The translations under genes were made by a program, and so were the position numbers. Positions 49,682 through 58,130 of a stretch of DNA of 64,000 nucleotides are shown here, piece by piece. The DNA is taken from contig NZ_AUBC01000012.1 of assembly GCF_000429045.1 (NCBI RefSeq), positions 124,001 to 188,000 of the forward strand. The letters run 5' to 3'. Every line of letters starts with the position of its first letter. Within the stretch, counting starts at the first letter, position 1. Origin of the DNA: Salinarimonas rosea DSM 21201 (GTDB taxonomy: Bacteria; Pseudomonadota; Alphaproteobacteria; Rhizobiales; Beijerinckiaceae). A model generated the notes under the pieces. The model had not been told where the DNA came from, did not search any database, and saw only the letters and a program-made list of their open reading frames with translations.

Positions 49682-51520
49682 TCACGGATCCAGGCCCAGC
49701 GCCTCCCGCGTCCTGCCGTCGAAGCCGTAGATGTCCTCGTGCGGGACGATGCGGCCGTCCGCGTCGGCCTCGAGCGTGAAGTAGGCGAGGTGCACCGGCA
49801 CGGGCTCGTCGAGGTGCACGTAGCGCTCGCGCGAGCCGATCAGCGCCCGCAGCCGCTCGGCAGGCCAGCCCTGCTCGGCCAGCAGCAGGTCGGCGAGCGC
49901 GAACGGGTCCTCCACGCGCACGCAGCCGTGCGAGTAGGCGCGGCGGATCGTGTCGAACAGCCCGCGGCTCGGCGTGTCGTGCAGGTAGACGTGGTGCCCA
50001 TTGGGGAACATGAACTTGATCTGCCCGAGCGCGTTGCGCGGCCCCGGCGGCTGGCGCACGGTGATCTGGTTGCCGTTGCGGATCACCTCGTAGCCGCGCG
50101 CGGCCGCGTAGCCCGGGTCCGCCCGCAGGCCCGGCAGGATCTCGTTGCGCATGATCGACGGCGGGATCGTCCAGGACGGAGAGACGACGACGTACTCCAT
50201 CTCGTCGGAGAAGATCGGCGTCTCCTGCCCGGGCTTGCCGACGATGACGCGCGCCTCGTGCACCACGGCGCCCCCGTCGCGCACCTCCATCCGGTAGGCC
50301 GGGACGTTGACGAAGATCGCCTTGCCTGCGCCGAGCTCGCGCGGGAGCCAGCGCCAACGTTCCATGTTGGCGAGGAGATCGCCCTCGCGCCGGGCGGGAT
50401 CGGCGGAGGCGAGCGCCGCGATCGTCTGGTTGCCGACGACGCCGTCGACGACGAGCCCGTTCTCGCGCTGGAACCCCTCGACCGCCTCGGCCAGCGCCAC
50501 GTCGTAGACGCGCTCGTCCGTCTCGGCCGGTGCGTCCATGCCGAAGCGGGCGCGCAGGAGCGGCACGCGCGCGTCCCGCGCGCCGACGCGGAGGGTGGGG
50601 CCCGGCGGGACGCGCACCATCGGTTCGGCCGGCTCGGCGGCGGCGCGCAGCGCCGCGAGCGCCGTGCGCAGGCGGCGATAGCCCTCGTGTGGCGGGTTGT
50701 GCGCGGCGAGCGCGGCGGCGGGGTCGGCGGCGTCGGCGAGCCCGGTGAGGACGGCCTGCGCGCTCGGGATGTCGAGGGTCGGCGTGATCAGCGGGTGCAG
50801 GCGCGTGGGCTCCAGGCGCCCGCCGCGCGCGTCCTGCGCGTAGCGCACGAGCCTGGCGGAGAGCGCGATCTCGGCGTCGGCCGCGCCGGCGGGATCGAGA
50901 CCCGGGCCGGCCGGCAGGGCCGGCGCGGGATAGGCGGCGGGGTCGAGCCCTTCGTCGGCCGCCGCGGCGAGGACGCCCATCAGCGCGCGCGCGGCGGGCG
51001 TCCAGGAGAGGCCCCCCTCGCGCGACGGCACGATCCAGGCGGGCGCGAAGCCGCGGGCGTCGTAGAAGGCGCGCAGGCCCGCGACGTCCGCCTCGCCGTG
51101 CTCGAGCCCGAGATCGACGCCGACCGCCGCGAGCCGCCCGGCGAGCATCGGCCCCACGAGCGCCTCGGCGCCGATCGTCGGCGGCAGCGCGATCTGCGGG
51201 ATGGAGCCCGTGCGCGGCGGGTATTCCGGCATCGCGTCGAGCGGCGAGGGCGCGGCGGGAGGCGGCGGCGCCGGAAGGTCGACGGGTGCGGCGAGATCGG
51301 GCGCGGCGAGATCGGGCGCCGAAAGATCGGGCGTGCCGAGGGCCGCGATCCGGGGCGCGAGCCGTGCCGGTGCGCCGTCCGCCTGCGCGAGTGCGGGCAC
51401 CGCGAGATCCGGCACCGCGAGACTCGGCACCGCGAGCCCCGGCGCGGCGACGAGGAGCGCGGCGAGCGCCAGGGCGGGCGCGGCGCGACGGCGAGCGGGA
51501 ATCGAGGCGAACGCGATCAT
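49682..51520 (-). CDS. L,D-transpeptidase (YcbB/LdtD type)
   Basis: A 612-residue periplasmic enzyme. Signal helix (APALALAALLVAAPGLA), a Pro/Ala/Asp linker with 15-bp repeats (to about residue 105), a YcbB scaffold region with GLRAFYDARGFAPAWI, a PG-binding helix (AVEGFQRENGLVVDGVVGNQ) and the YkuD catalytic domain ending GHHVYLHDTPSRGLF and YSHGCVRVEDP, nucleophile C533. It makes 3-3 cross-links in peptidoglycan. ATG 51520 is preferred; a TTG 12 codons earlier is open. With DUF882 it forms a cell-wall pair on the same strand. Confidence 0.9.
   Translation of the reverse strand: MIAFASIPARRRAAPALALAALLVAAPGLAVPSLAVPDLAVPALAQADGAPARLAPRIAALGTPDLSAPDLAAPDLAAPVDLPAPPPPAAPSPLDAMPEYPPRTGSIPQIALPPTIGAEALVGPMLAGRLAAVGVDLGLEHGEADVAGLRAFYDARGFAPAWIVPSREGGLSWTPAARALMGVLAAAADEGLDPAAYPAPALPAGPGLDPAGAADAEIALSARLVRYAQDARGGRLEPTRLHPLITPTLDIPSAQAVLTGLADAADPAAALAAHNPPHEGYRRLRTALAALRAAAEPAEPMVRVPPGPTLRVGARDARVPLLRARFGMDAPAETDERVYDVALAEAVEGFQRENGLVVDGVVGNQTIAALASADPARREGDLLANMERWRWLPRELGAGKAIFVNVPAYRMEVRDGGAVVHEARVIVGKPGQETPIFSDEMEYVVVSPSWTIPPSIMRNEILPGLRADPGYAAARGYEVIRNGNQITVRQPPGPRNALGQIKFMFPNGHHVYLHDTPSRGLFDTIRRAYSHGCVRVEDPFALADLLLAEQGWPAERLRALIGSRERYVHLDEPVPVHLAYFTLEADADGRIVPHEDIYGFDGRTREALGLDP
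51286..51330. repeat. Three 15-bp repeats in the L,D-transpeptidase linker
   Basis: Three units of the type GCGCGGCGAGATCGG (51286-51300, 51301-51315, 51316-51330), in frame on the minus strand, encoding PDLSA/PDLAA/PDLAA. Confidence 0.75.
51396..51440. repeat. Second group of three 15-bp repeats in the same linker
   Basis: Three units of the type GGCACCGCGAGATCC (51396-51410, 51411-51425, 51426-51440), in frame on the minus strand, encoding LAVPS/LAVPD/LAVPA. Same unit length as the repeats 100 bp away but a different sequence. Confidence 0.75.
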
Positions 51521-51632
51521 GCGGGCGAGCCTGCCAACCTTGACGTTTGTTATCAATTGCCGCGCGGTGGCGGCACACGTTTTCCCGTGCGCTGTTGCAG
51601 CCGCGCCGCAAGCCCTCGAACGGCGGCGCCGC

Positions 51633-53102
51633 TCAGGCGGCGGCCTCGTCCTCGAGCCCGAAATCCTTGAGCTTGCGGTAGAGTGTCGAGCGCCCGATTC
51701 CGAGCCGGCGCGAGACCTCCGACATGTGCCCGCGATAGTGCCGCAGGGCGAAGCGGATGATCTCCAGCTCGAGCTCCTCGAGCGTGCGCGCGTGCCCGTC
51801 CTCGTCGAGGAGGGGCAGCGCGCTCGGGTCCTTCACCTCGACGTGCACGACCTCGCGCACCGGCGCCTGCGCGGTCCCAGTCTCGGCGAAGACCGGGGCG
51901 GGCGGGATGCGCACGTCGTAGCCGGCGACCTGCGCGGCGATCTGCGGGAACTCGTCCACCGTGAGCTGGTCGCCGTCGCACAGCACCACCGCGCGGAAGA
52001 TCGCGTTCTCGAGCTGGCGCACGTTCCCCGGCCAGTCGTAGCGCACGAGGAGCTCCATCGCGGCGGGCGCGACGCCGCGCACGCGCTTGCCCTCCTCGGC
52101 CGCCACCCGCGCCACGAAGGAGCGCACGAGGTCGGGGATGTCCTCCCGGCGCGCCCGCAGGGGGGGCAGCGTCATCGGGAAGACGTTGAGGCGGTAGTAC
52201 AGGTCCTCGCGGAACTTGCCCTGCTTGACGAGGTCGAGCAGGCTCTTGTTCGTGGCCGAGACGAGCCGGATGTCGACCCGCACCGAGCGCTTGCCGCCCA
52301 CCGGGTCGACCTCGCCCTCCTGGATGGCGCGCAGGAGCTTCACCTGCGCATCGAGGGGGAGCTCGCCGATCTCGTCGAGGAACAGCGTGCCCCCGCTCGC
52401 CTCGACGAACTTGCCGAGGTGCCGCTCGGTGGCGCCGGTGAACGAGCCCTTCTCGTGGCCGAACAGGGTCGATTCGACCAGGCTCTCGGGAATCGCGCCG
52501 CAGTTCACGGTGACGAACGGCTTGCCGCGCCGGTCGCCGGAGCCCTGGATCGCGCGGGCGAGCACCTCCTTGCCGACCCCCGATTCGCCCTCGATCAGCA
52601 CGGGGATGGTCGACTTCGCCGCCCGCTCGGCGAGGCGGATGACGCGCACCATGTCGGGCGAGCGCGAGGCCAGGTCCTTGAAGGTGAGCGTGCCCTCGGC
52701 GCGTCGCTTCATGCGCCGGATCTCGTCCTCGAGCTGGTCGACCCTGAGCGCATTGGTGAGCGACACCTGCAGCCGCTCGGCGCCCACGGGCTTGACCACG
52801 AAGTCGATCGCCCCCGCACGCATGGCCTGCACCACGGTCTCGATCGAGCCGTGGGCGGTCTGCACCACCACCGGCGTGTCGATGCCCGCCTCGCGCATGG
52901 CGGCCAAGAGCCCCATGCCGTCGAGATCGGGCATGACGAGGTCGAGCACGACGGCGCCGATGCCCGGCTCCGCCCGCAGCGTCTCAAGCGCCTGCGCTCC
53001 GCTCTCGGCGACGCGCACCTCGTGGCCGAATCGACGCACCATCGCCTCCAGCAGGCGCCGCTGTACGGGGTCGTCGTCCACGATCAGGATCGTCGAGGTC
53101 AT
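51633..53102 (-). CDS. NtrC-type sigma-54-dependent response regulator
   Basis: A 489-residue regulator in three domains. Receiver (1-120) with phospho-acceptor D54 in VLDLVMPDLDG and K in FVVKPVG. AAA+ domain (about 145-385) with Walker A GESGVGKE, the sigma-54 contact loop as GSFTGA instead of the usual GAFTGA, Walker B GGTLFLDEIGEL and the R-fingers. C-terminal Fis helix-turn-helix (RRLGIGRSTLYRKLKDFGL). No histidine kinase gene lies near, so the partner is elsewhere. Divergent from the oligopeptidase gene. Confidence 0.93.
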   Translation of the reverse strand: MTSTILIVDDDPVQRRLLEAMVRRFGHEVRVAESGAQALETLRAEPGIGAVVLDLVMPDLDGMGLLAAMREAGIDTPVVVQTAHGSIETVVQAMRAGAIDFVVKPVGAERLQVSLTNALRVDQLEDEIRRMKRRAEGTLTFKDLASRSPDMVRVIRLAERAAKSTIPVLIEGESGVGKEVLARAIQGSGDRRGKPFVTVNCGAIPESLVESTLFGHEKGSFTGATERHLGKFVEASGGTLFLDEIGELPLDAQVKLLRAIQEGEVDPVGGKRSVRVDIRLVSATNKSLLDLVKQGKFREDLYYRLNVFPMTLPPLRARREDIPDLVRSFVARVAAEEGKRVRGVAPAAMELLVRYDWPGNVRQLENAIFRAVVLCDGDQLTVDEFPQIAAQVAGYDVRIPPAPVFAETGTAQAPVREVVHVEVKDPSALPLLDEDGHARTLEELELEIIRFALRHYRGHMSEVSRRLGIGRSTLYRKLKDFGLEDEAAA

Positions 53103-53300
53103 TCGGGGGCACCGGGCTCGAGGGGATGTGTCGTTTCGGGGCAGAGTGGGGGGAAGGGGTTAAGGGGGTGTTGACGCGGCGGCGCATGGTTGTGGATGGC
53201 GGCGGCACCCGATGCGACGGCGACGGTTGCGCCCGCGCGTCGAGCGGCCAATATGGCGACGCACGTATCGCCACCGCTTCCCGACGAGGACCGCTCCCGC

Positions 53301-55178
53301 ATGACGATCGACCGCTCGCCCGTCCGCACGCTTCCCCGCGCCCCGAAGGCCGCCGCCGGGACCGGCGTCACCGCGAAGGGCGCCGCGAACGCCGATTTCG
53401 GCACGCTGCCCGAATGGGACCTCGGCCACCTCTACCCGGCCATGGACGCGCCCGAGCTCGCCCGCGACATGGCGGCGGCGAAGGACGAGTGCGCCGCCTT
53501 CGCGCAGGCCTATCGCGGCAGGCTCGCCGAGATCGCGGCGGGGGATGGGGCGGCGCGGGCGCTCTACGAGGCGATTGCCCGCTACGACCGCCTGGAGGAC
53601 CTGCTCGGCCGGCTGATGTCCTATGCGGGCCTCGTCTACGCCGGCGATACCACCGATCCGAAGCGCGCGAAGTTCTACGGCGACACGCAGGAGCGGCTCA
53701 CCTCGGCCACCTCGCAGCTCCTGTTCTTCCCGCTCGAGCTCAACCGGCTCGACGACGCGCGCATCGACGCGCTGGTCGCCGAGGAGCCGCTCTCGCGCTA
53801 CCGGCCCTGGCTGGAGGACCTGCGCAAGGACAAGCCGTTCCAGCTCGAGGACCGGATCGAGGAGCTGTTCCACGAGAAGGCGGTGACCGGCCGCGGCGCC
53901 TGGAACCGGCTGTTCGACGAGACCATCGCCTCCCTGCGCTTTCGCGTGCGCGGCGAGGACCTGCCGATCGAGCCCACGCTCAACAAGCTGCAGGACCGCG
54001 ACGAGACCCTGCGCCGCGATGCGGCCGCCGCGCTCTCCGAGACCTTCCGCGAGAACCTGCGCACCTTCACGCTGATCACCAACACGCTGGCCAAGGACAA
54101 GGAGATCTCCGACCGCTGGCGCGGCTTCGCGGACGTGGCGGATTCGCGCCACCTCGCCAACCGCGTCGAGCGGGAGACGGTGGAGGCCCTCGTCGCCGCC
54201 GTGCGCGAGGGCTATCCGCGGCTGTCGCACCGCTATTATGCGCTGAAGGCCAGGTGGTTCGGCAAGCCGGCGCTGGAGTTCTGGGACCGCAACGCGCCGC
54301 TCCCGAAGGTCGAGCAGCGCACCATCCGCTGGGAGGACGCGCGCGCCACGGTGCTCGACGCCTATGCCGGCTTCTCGCCGAAGATGGCGGACATCGCGCG
54401 GCGCTTCTTCGACGAGGGCTGGATCGACGCGCCGACGCGGCCGGGCAAGGCGCCGGGCGCCTTCGCGCACCCGACCGTGCCCTCGGCGCATCCCTACGTG
54501 CTGCTGAACTACCAGGGCAAGCCGCGCGACGTGATGACGCTCGCCCACGAGCTCGGCCACGGCGTCCACCAGGTGCTCGCCGCGCCGCAGGGCGCGCTGA
54601 TGGCGCAGACGCCGCTGACGCTGGCGGAGACCGCGAGCGTGTTCGGCGAGATGCTGACCTTCCGGCGTCTCCTCGACCAGACGACGAAGCCCGCCGAGCG
54701 CCGCGCCATGCTCGCGGCCAAGGTCGAGGACATGATCAACACGGTCGTGCGCCAGATCGCCTTCTACGAGTTCGAGCGCAAGGTCCACCTCGCCCGGCGC
54801 GAGGGCGAGCTGACGACGGAGGACCTCAACGCCGCCTGGATGTCGGTGCAGGCGGATTCGCTCGGGCCGGCGATCCGGCTCTCGGAGGGCTACGAGACCT
54901 ACTGGGCCTACATCCCCCACTTCGTCCATTCGCCCTTCTACGTCTACGCCTACGCCTTCGGCGACTGCCTGGTGAACTCGCTCTACGGCGTCTACGAGAA
55001 CGCCGCGGACGGCTTCGTCGAGCGCTATTTCGAGCTCCTCGCCGCCGGCGGCACCAAGCACTATTCCCAGCTCCTCGCCCCCTTCGGTCTCGACGCCACC
55101 ACGCCCGAGTTCTGGCGCATCGGCTTGTCGATGATCGAGCGGCTGATCGGGGAGCTGGAAGCGATGGAGGAGGGCTGA
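53301..55178 (+). CDS. pepF: Oligoendopeptidase F (M3 family)
   Basis: A 625-residue cytoplasmic zinc peptidase with HELGH at 416-420 inside MTLAHELGHGVHQVL and the downstream ETASVFGEM glutamate ligand. The N-terminal PepF helical domain (LPEWDLGHLYPAMDAPE, then SYAGLVYAGDTTDPKRAKFY) is intact, and the C-terminal YAYAFGDCLVNSLYGVYENA matches the family. It cleaves peptides of about 7-17 residues. ATG 53301 follows GAGGA at 12 nt; another in-frame ATG lies at 53253. Located opposite the NtrC-type regulator. Confidence 0.93.
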   Translation: MTIDRSPVRTLPRAPKAAAGTGVTAKGAANADFGTLPEWDLGHLYPAMDAPELARDMAAAKDECAAFAQAYRGRLAEIAAGDGAARALYEAIARYDRLEDLLGRLMSYAGLVYAGDTTDPKRAKFYGDTQERLTSATSQLLFFPLELNRLDDARIDALVAEEPLSRYRPWLEDLRKDKPFQLEDRIEELFHEKAVTGRGAWNRLFDETIASLRFRVRGEDLPIEPTLNKLQDRDETLRRDAAAALSETFRENLRTFTLITNTLAKDKEISDRWRGFADVADSRHLANRVERETVEALVAAVREGYPRLSHRYYALKARWFGKPALEFWDRNAPLPKVEQRTIRWEDARATVLDAYAGFSPKMADIARRFFDEGWIDAPTRPGKAPGAFAHPTVPSAHPYVLLNYQGKPRDVMTLAHELGHGVHQVLAAPQGALMAQTPLTLAETASVFGEMLTFRRLLDQTTKPAERRAMLAAKVEDMINTVVRQIAFYEFERKVHLARREGELTTEDLNAAWMSVQADSLGPAIRLSEGYETYWAYIPHFVHSPFYVYAYAFGDCLVNSLYGVYENAADGFVERYFELLAAGGTKHYSQLLAPFGLDATTPEFWRIGLSMIERLIGELEAMEEG

Positions 55179-55264
55179 CGGGCGTGTCCTCCCCGCAGGG
55201 GAGGAGTCCGCGTGAAGCGCGGGCGGTGGGGCCGTCCGAGAGCCGGGCGTGCCGGCCCGCCGCC

Positions 55265-55308
55265 CTCTCCACTCTCTCCACTCTCTCCACCCTCTCCACC
55301 CTCTCCGG
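55265..55308 (+). repeat. 9-bp tandem repeat in intergenic DNA
   Basis: CTCTCCACT/CTCTCCACC repeated four times plus a partial unit (55265-55308), a pyrimidine-only strand, in the 214-nt gap between pepF and the ABC1-kinase gene. The rest of the gap shows no gene. Confidence 0.75.
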
Positions 55309-55392
55309 CCTTCGGCCGTCGTGCTCCCCTGCGGCCATAGACCTCTCCCGGCGGAGCTGGCGGGCGGGCGGGCGCGCCTTACCTAAAGGGCG

Positions 55393-56811
55393 ATGGACGA
55401 CGGCAAGGACACGCAGCGCCCGATGAGCGATCGCAAGGATACGCGCGGCGAGGGCCGCGACGCGGAAGCCAACCGCTTCTCCGCCCGCGCCGTCCGCTAT
55501 GCGCGGGTGGGCGCCAACATGGGCGGCGTCGCCGCGCGCATGGCCGGGGCGCGGATGTTCGGGCGCGAGGACGCGCAGAGCGCCGCCGCGCTGGCCCAGG
55601 CGCTGGGCGGGCTGAAGGGCCCGATCATGAAGGTGGCGCAGCTCTTGGCCACCATCCCCGACGTCGTCCCGCCGGAATACGCCGCCGAGCTCCAGAAGCT
55701 GCAGGCCGAGGCGCCGCCGATGGGCGCGGCCTTCGTCAAGCGGCGCATGCAGGCCGAGCTCGGCCAGGGCTGGCGCGCGCGATTCGGCGAGTTCGACCTG
55801 AAGCCCGCCGCCGCCGCCTCGCTCGGCCAGGTCCACAAGGCGACCACGCTCGACGGGCGCGACGTCGCCTGCAAGCTGCAGTACCCGGACATGCAGTCCG
55901 CGGTGGAGGCGGACCTGCGCCAGCTCGACTTCGCCTTCGCGCTGCACCGGCGCATGGACCCGGCGATCGACACGAGCGAGATCAAGAAGGAGATCGCCGA
56001 GCGGGTGCGCGAGGAGCTCGACTATGTCCGCGAGGCCAAGCACGCGCGCATCTACGCCCACACGCTCGCGACGGTGCCCGAGGTGCGCGTGCCCGACATC
56101 CTCGACGATCTCTCGACAAAGCGGCTCCTCACGCTCGGCTGGCTCCAGGGCAACAAGATCCTCGGCTACAAGGAGGAGCCGGTCGAGGTGCGCAACCGCC
56201 TCGCCATCGCGATGTTCAAGGCGTGGTGGCACCCCTTCTCGTCGGCGGCGATGATCCACGGCGACCCCCACCTCGGCAACTACTCCGTCTGGGAGGAGGA
56301 CGGCGAGGCCCGGGGCATCAACCTGCTCGACTATGGCTGCGTGCGCATCTTCCCGCCGAAGTTCGTCGGCGGCGTCGTCGACCTCTACCGAGGCCTGCAG
56401 GAGAACGACCGCGCCCGCATGGTCCACGCCTACGAGACGTGGGGCTTCAAGCGGCTCAACGACGAGCTGATCGACATCCTCAACATCTGGGCGCGCTTCA
56501 TCTACGGCCCGCTGCTGGAGGACCGCACCCGCACCATCGCGGACGGCGTCTCGCCCGGCGCCTACGGCCGGCGCGAGGCCTTCGAGGTGCACAAGGCGCT
56601 CAAGGAGAAGGGGCCGGTGACGGTGCCGCGGGAGTTCGTGTTCATGGACCGCGCCGCGATCGGCCTCGGCGCGGTGTACCTGCATCTGCGCTCCGAGCTG
56701 AACTACCACCGGCTCTTCGAGGAGGAGATCGCCCGCTTCGATCTCGAGGCGCTCGCCGCGCGCCAGCGCGACGCGCTCGCGGTGGCGGGGCTCGCGCCGC
56801 CGCCGGGGTGA
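55393..56811 (+). CDS. ABC1/UbiB-family (ADCK) atypical kinase
   Basis: A 472-residue protein of the ABC1 family, whose members support ubiquinone or lipid metabolism. The kinase lobe shows AAASLGQVHKAT (A-rich loop replacing the glycine-rich loop), catalytic AMIHGDPHLGNYSVW and metal-binding INLLDYGCV. The family's KxGQ motif reads KVAQ here (K80-Q83, in GPIMKVAQLLATIPD), a variant I associate with an alphaproteobacterial subgroup. No membrane helix at the C-terminus, unlike UbiB. Followed after 58 nt by a membrane-protein gene. Confidence 0.88.
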   Translation: MDDGKDTQRPMSDRKDTRGEGRDAEANRFSARAVRYARVGANMGGVAARMAGARMFGREDAQSAAALAQALGGLKGPIMKVAQLLATIPDVVPPEYAAELQKLQAEAPPMGAAFVKRRMQAELGQGWRARFGEFDLKPAAAASLGQVHKATTLDGRDVACKLQYPDMQSAVEADLRQLDFAFALHRRMDPAIDTSEIKKEIAERVREELDYVREAKHARIYAHTLATVPEVRVPDILDDLSTKRLLTLGWLQGNKILGYKEEPVEVRNRLAIAMFKAWWHPFSSAAMIHGDPHLGNYSVWEEDGEARGINLLDYGCVRIFPPKFVGGVVDLYRGLQENDRARMVHAYETWGFKRLNDELIDILNIWARFIYGPLLEDRTRTIADGVSPGAYGRREAFEVHKALKEKGPVTVPREFVFMDRAAIGLGAVYLHLRSELNYHRLFEEEIARFDLEALAARQRDALAVAGLAPPPG

Positions 56812-56869
56812 GCGCGCCGCTCGCGTTTCCCCGCTTGCCATTCCTCGGGCGCGCGTCCATGGAACCGGC

Positions 56870-57490
56870 ATGACGCGCGACGCCCCCGCACCCTTTCCAG
56901 AGCCCCCGGCGGAGACCGCCCGCGAGGCGTTCGCCTACGAGCAGACGCCCCGGCCGGTCGGCTTCCCGATCACGTTCCGCCTCAAGGGCAAGGCGCTGGA
57001 GGTGGAGCGGATGGGCCGCGTCGACCGGCTGCCGCTCGAGCGGGTGCGGGAGGTGCGCCTCACCTACGCCCCGGCCTCCTTCGCGCCGGGGCGGCGCGAG
57101 GCGAAGCTCAAGCTCGACGACGGGCGCTCGGTCGCGCTCTCGTCGGTGACCTACCGCGCCATGTTCGATGCCCGCCGGCAGGACGCGGCCTACGGCCGCT
57201 TCCTGCGCGAGCTCTTGCGCCGCACGGCCAAGGCCGCGCCCGAGGCCCGCTTCGTCGCGGGACGCCCGTGGCCGATCTGGATCGTCCTCGCGGTGGTCTC
57301 GCTGCTGATCGTCGGCGCGCTCGCGGTCTTCGCGCTGGAGATCTACCGCATCGGCGAGACCGCGATCGCGCTCGTCGCGGTCGCGGTGGCACTGCTCGGC
57401 GTCTGGCAGCTCGAGCCGATGGTGCGCCTCAACAAGCCGCGGGACTTTTCCCCGGACGACCCGCCCGAGAGTCTCGCCCCGCGGCCGTGA
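56870..57490 (+). CDS. Membrane protein with soluble N-terminal domain, function unknown
   Basis: A 206-residue protein. Residues 1-115 are soluble with beta-strand character (FPITFRLKGKALEVERMGR, REVRLTYAPASF, AKLKLDDGRSVALSSVTY), like a PH-type domain; two membrane helices follow (about 132-155 and 160-178) and a short Pro-rich end. I do not recognise a family. It is 58 nt behind the ABC1-kinase gene and probably co-transcribed, so a link with quinone or lipid metabolism is possible but only inferred. Confidence 0.7.
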   Translation: MTRDAPAPFPEPPAETAREAFAYEQTPRPVGFPITFRLKGKALEVERMGRVDRLPLERVREVRLTYAPASFAPGRREAKLKLDDGRSVALSSVTYRAMFDARRQDAAYGRFLRELLRRTAKAAPEARFVAGRPWPIWIVLAVVSLLIVGALAVFALEIYRIGETAIALVAVAVALLGVWQLEPMVRLNKPRDFSPDDPPESLAPRP

Positions 57491-57502
57491 TCCCGCCCGC
57501 CG

Positions 57503-57925
57503 TCAGCGCACCACGAGCACGGACGATGTCGCGTGGCGCACGATGGTCGTCGCGTTCGAGCCGAGCAGGTAGGTCGCCATCGTCGGGCGGTGCGAGCCGA
57601 CCACGACGAGGTCGGCGCCCGCATCCTCCGCCTCCGCCAGGACCTCGTGGTAGATCGAGCCGAGCCGCACCACGGCCGAGACGCGCTCCTTGGGCAGCGG
57701 CACCGACGCGGCGATGTCGCCGAGCTTCTCCTCGGCCTCGCGCTGCTGGTCCTGCTCGAACGAGGCCGGCACGTATTCCATGTAGGTCACCGGCATCAGC
57801 GGGCGGACGTAGATCAGCCGGATCGTGCCGTCGCCGGCATCCGCGAGGCGGGCGGCGGTGGCGAGCGCGCCCTCGGAGGCCGCGGGCTCGGCGAGATCGA
57901 CGGGAACCAGGATCGTCTTGTACAT
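57503..57925 (-). CDS. Universal stress protein (UspA family)
   Basis: A 140-residue UspA-fold protein starting MYKTILVPVDLAEP, with the C-terminal nucleotide-loop region VVGSHRPTMATYLLGSNATTIVRHA. The second glycine of the ATP motif G-2x-G-9x-G(S/T) is replaced (GSHR), the form seen in the UspF/UspG branch (ASHRP..SDYLLG). GGAGG lies before the ATG. A possible FNR/FixK-like site lies about 80 nt upstream (58003-58016), which would fit low-oxygen induction. Confidence 0.92.
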   Translation of the reverse strand: MYKTILVPVDLAEPAASEGALATAARLADAGDGTIRLIYVRPLMPVTYMEYVPASFEQDQQREAEEKLGDIAASVPLPKERVSAVVRLGSIYHEVLAEAEDAGADLVVVGSHRPTMATYLLGSNATTIVRHATSSVLVVR

Positions 57926-58002
57926 GGGGGACCTCCTCGCGGGTGCCCGCGCCTCGCGCGTGGCTTCGAGGAGAAACGTAGGCGGCGCGCGACCCGTTCA
58001 CG

Positions 58003-58016
58003 TTGATCGATCGCAA
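58003..58016 (-). promoter_or_regulatory. Possible FNR/FixK-like site
   Basis: TTGATCGATCGCAA matches TTGAT-N4-ATCAA in the first half-site fully and in 3 of 5 bases of the second. Its centre is 84 nt upstream of the stress-protein start. A single imperfect match; weak evidence. Confidence 0.3.
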
Positions 58017-58130
58017 GGCCGGGATCGCGTCGCGAGGCGCCTCTGCGCAGACGCGTGCGGGCGTGCGCGCCATTTGACGGGGCGCGCGTGTTGGCGTCTC
58101 GTGCGAGATTGCCCGTCCGGAGCCCGTCCG

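Noticed and set aside
48372-51440. Possible CRISPR or other spacer-type array at the 15-bp repeats
   Set aside because: Repeats are directly adjacent without spacers, in frame with coding sequence, and encode Pro/Ala pentapeptides. They are coding tandem repeats.
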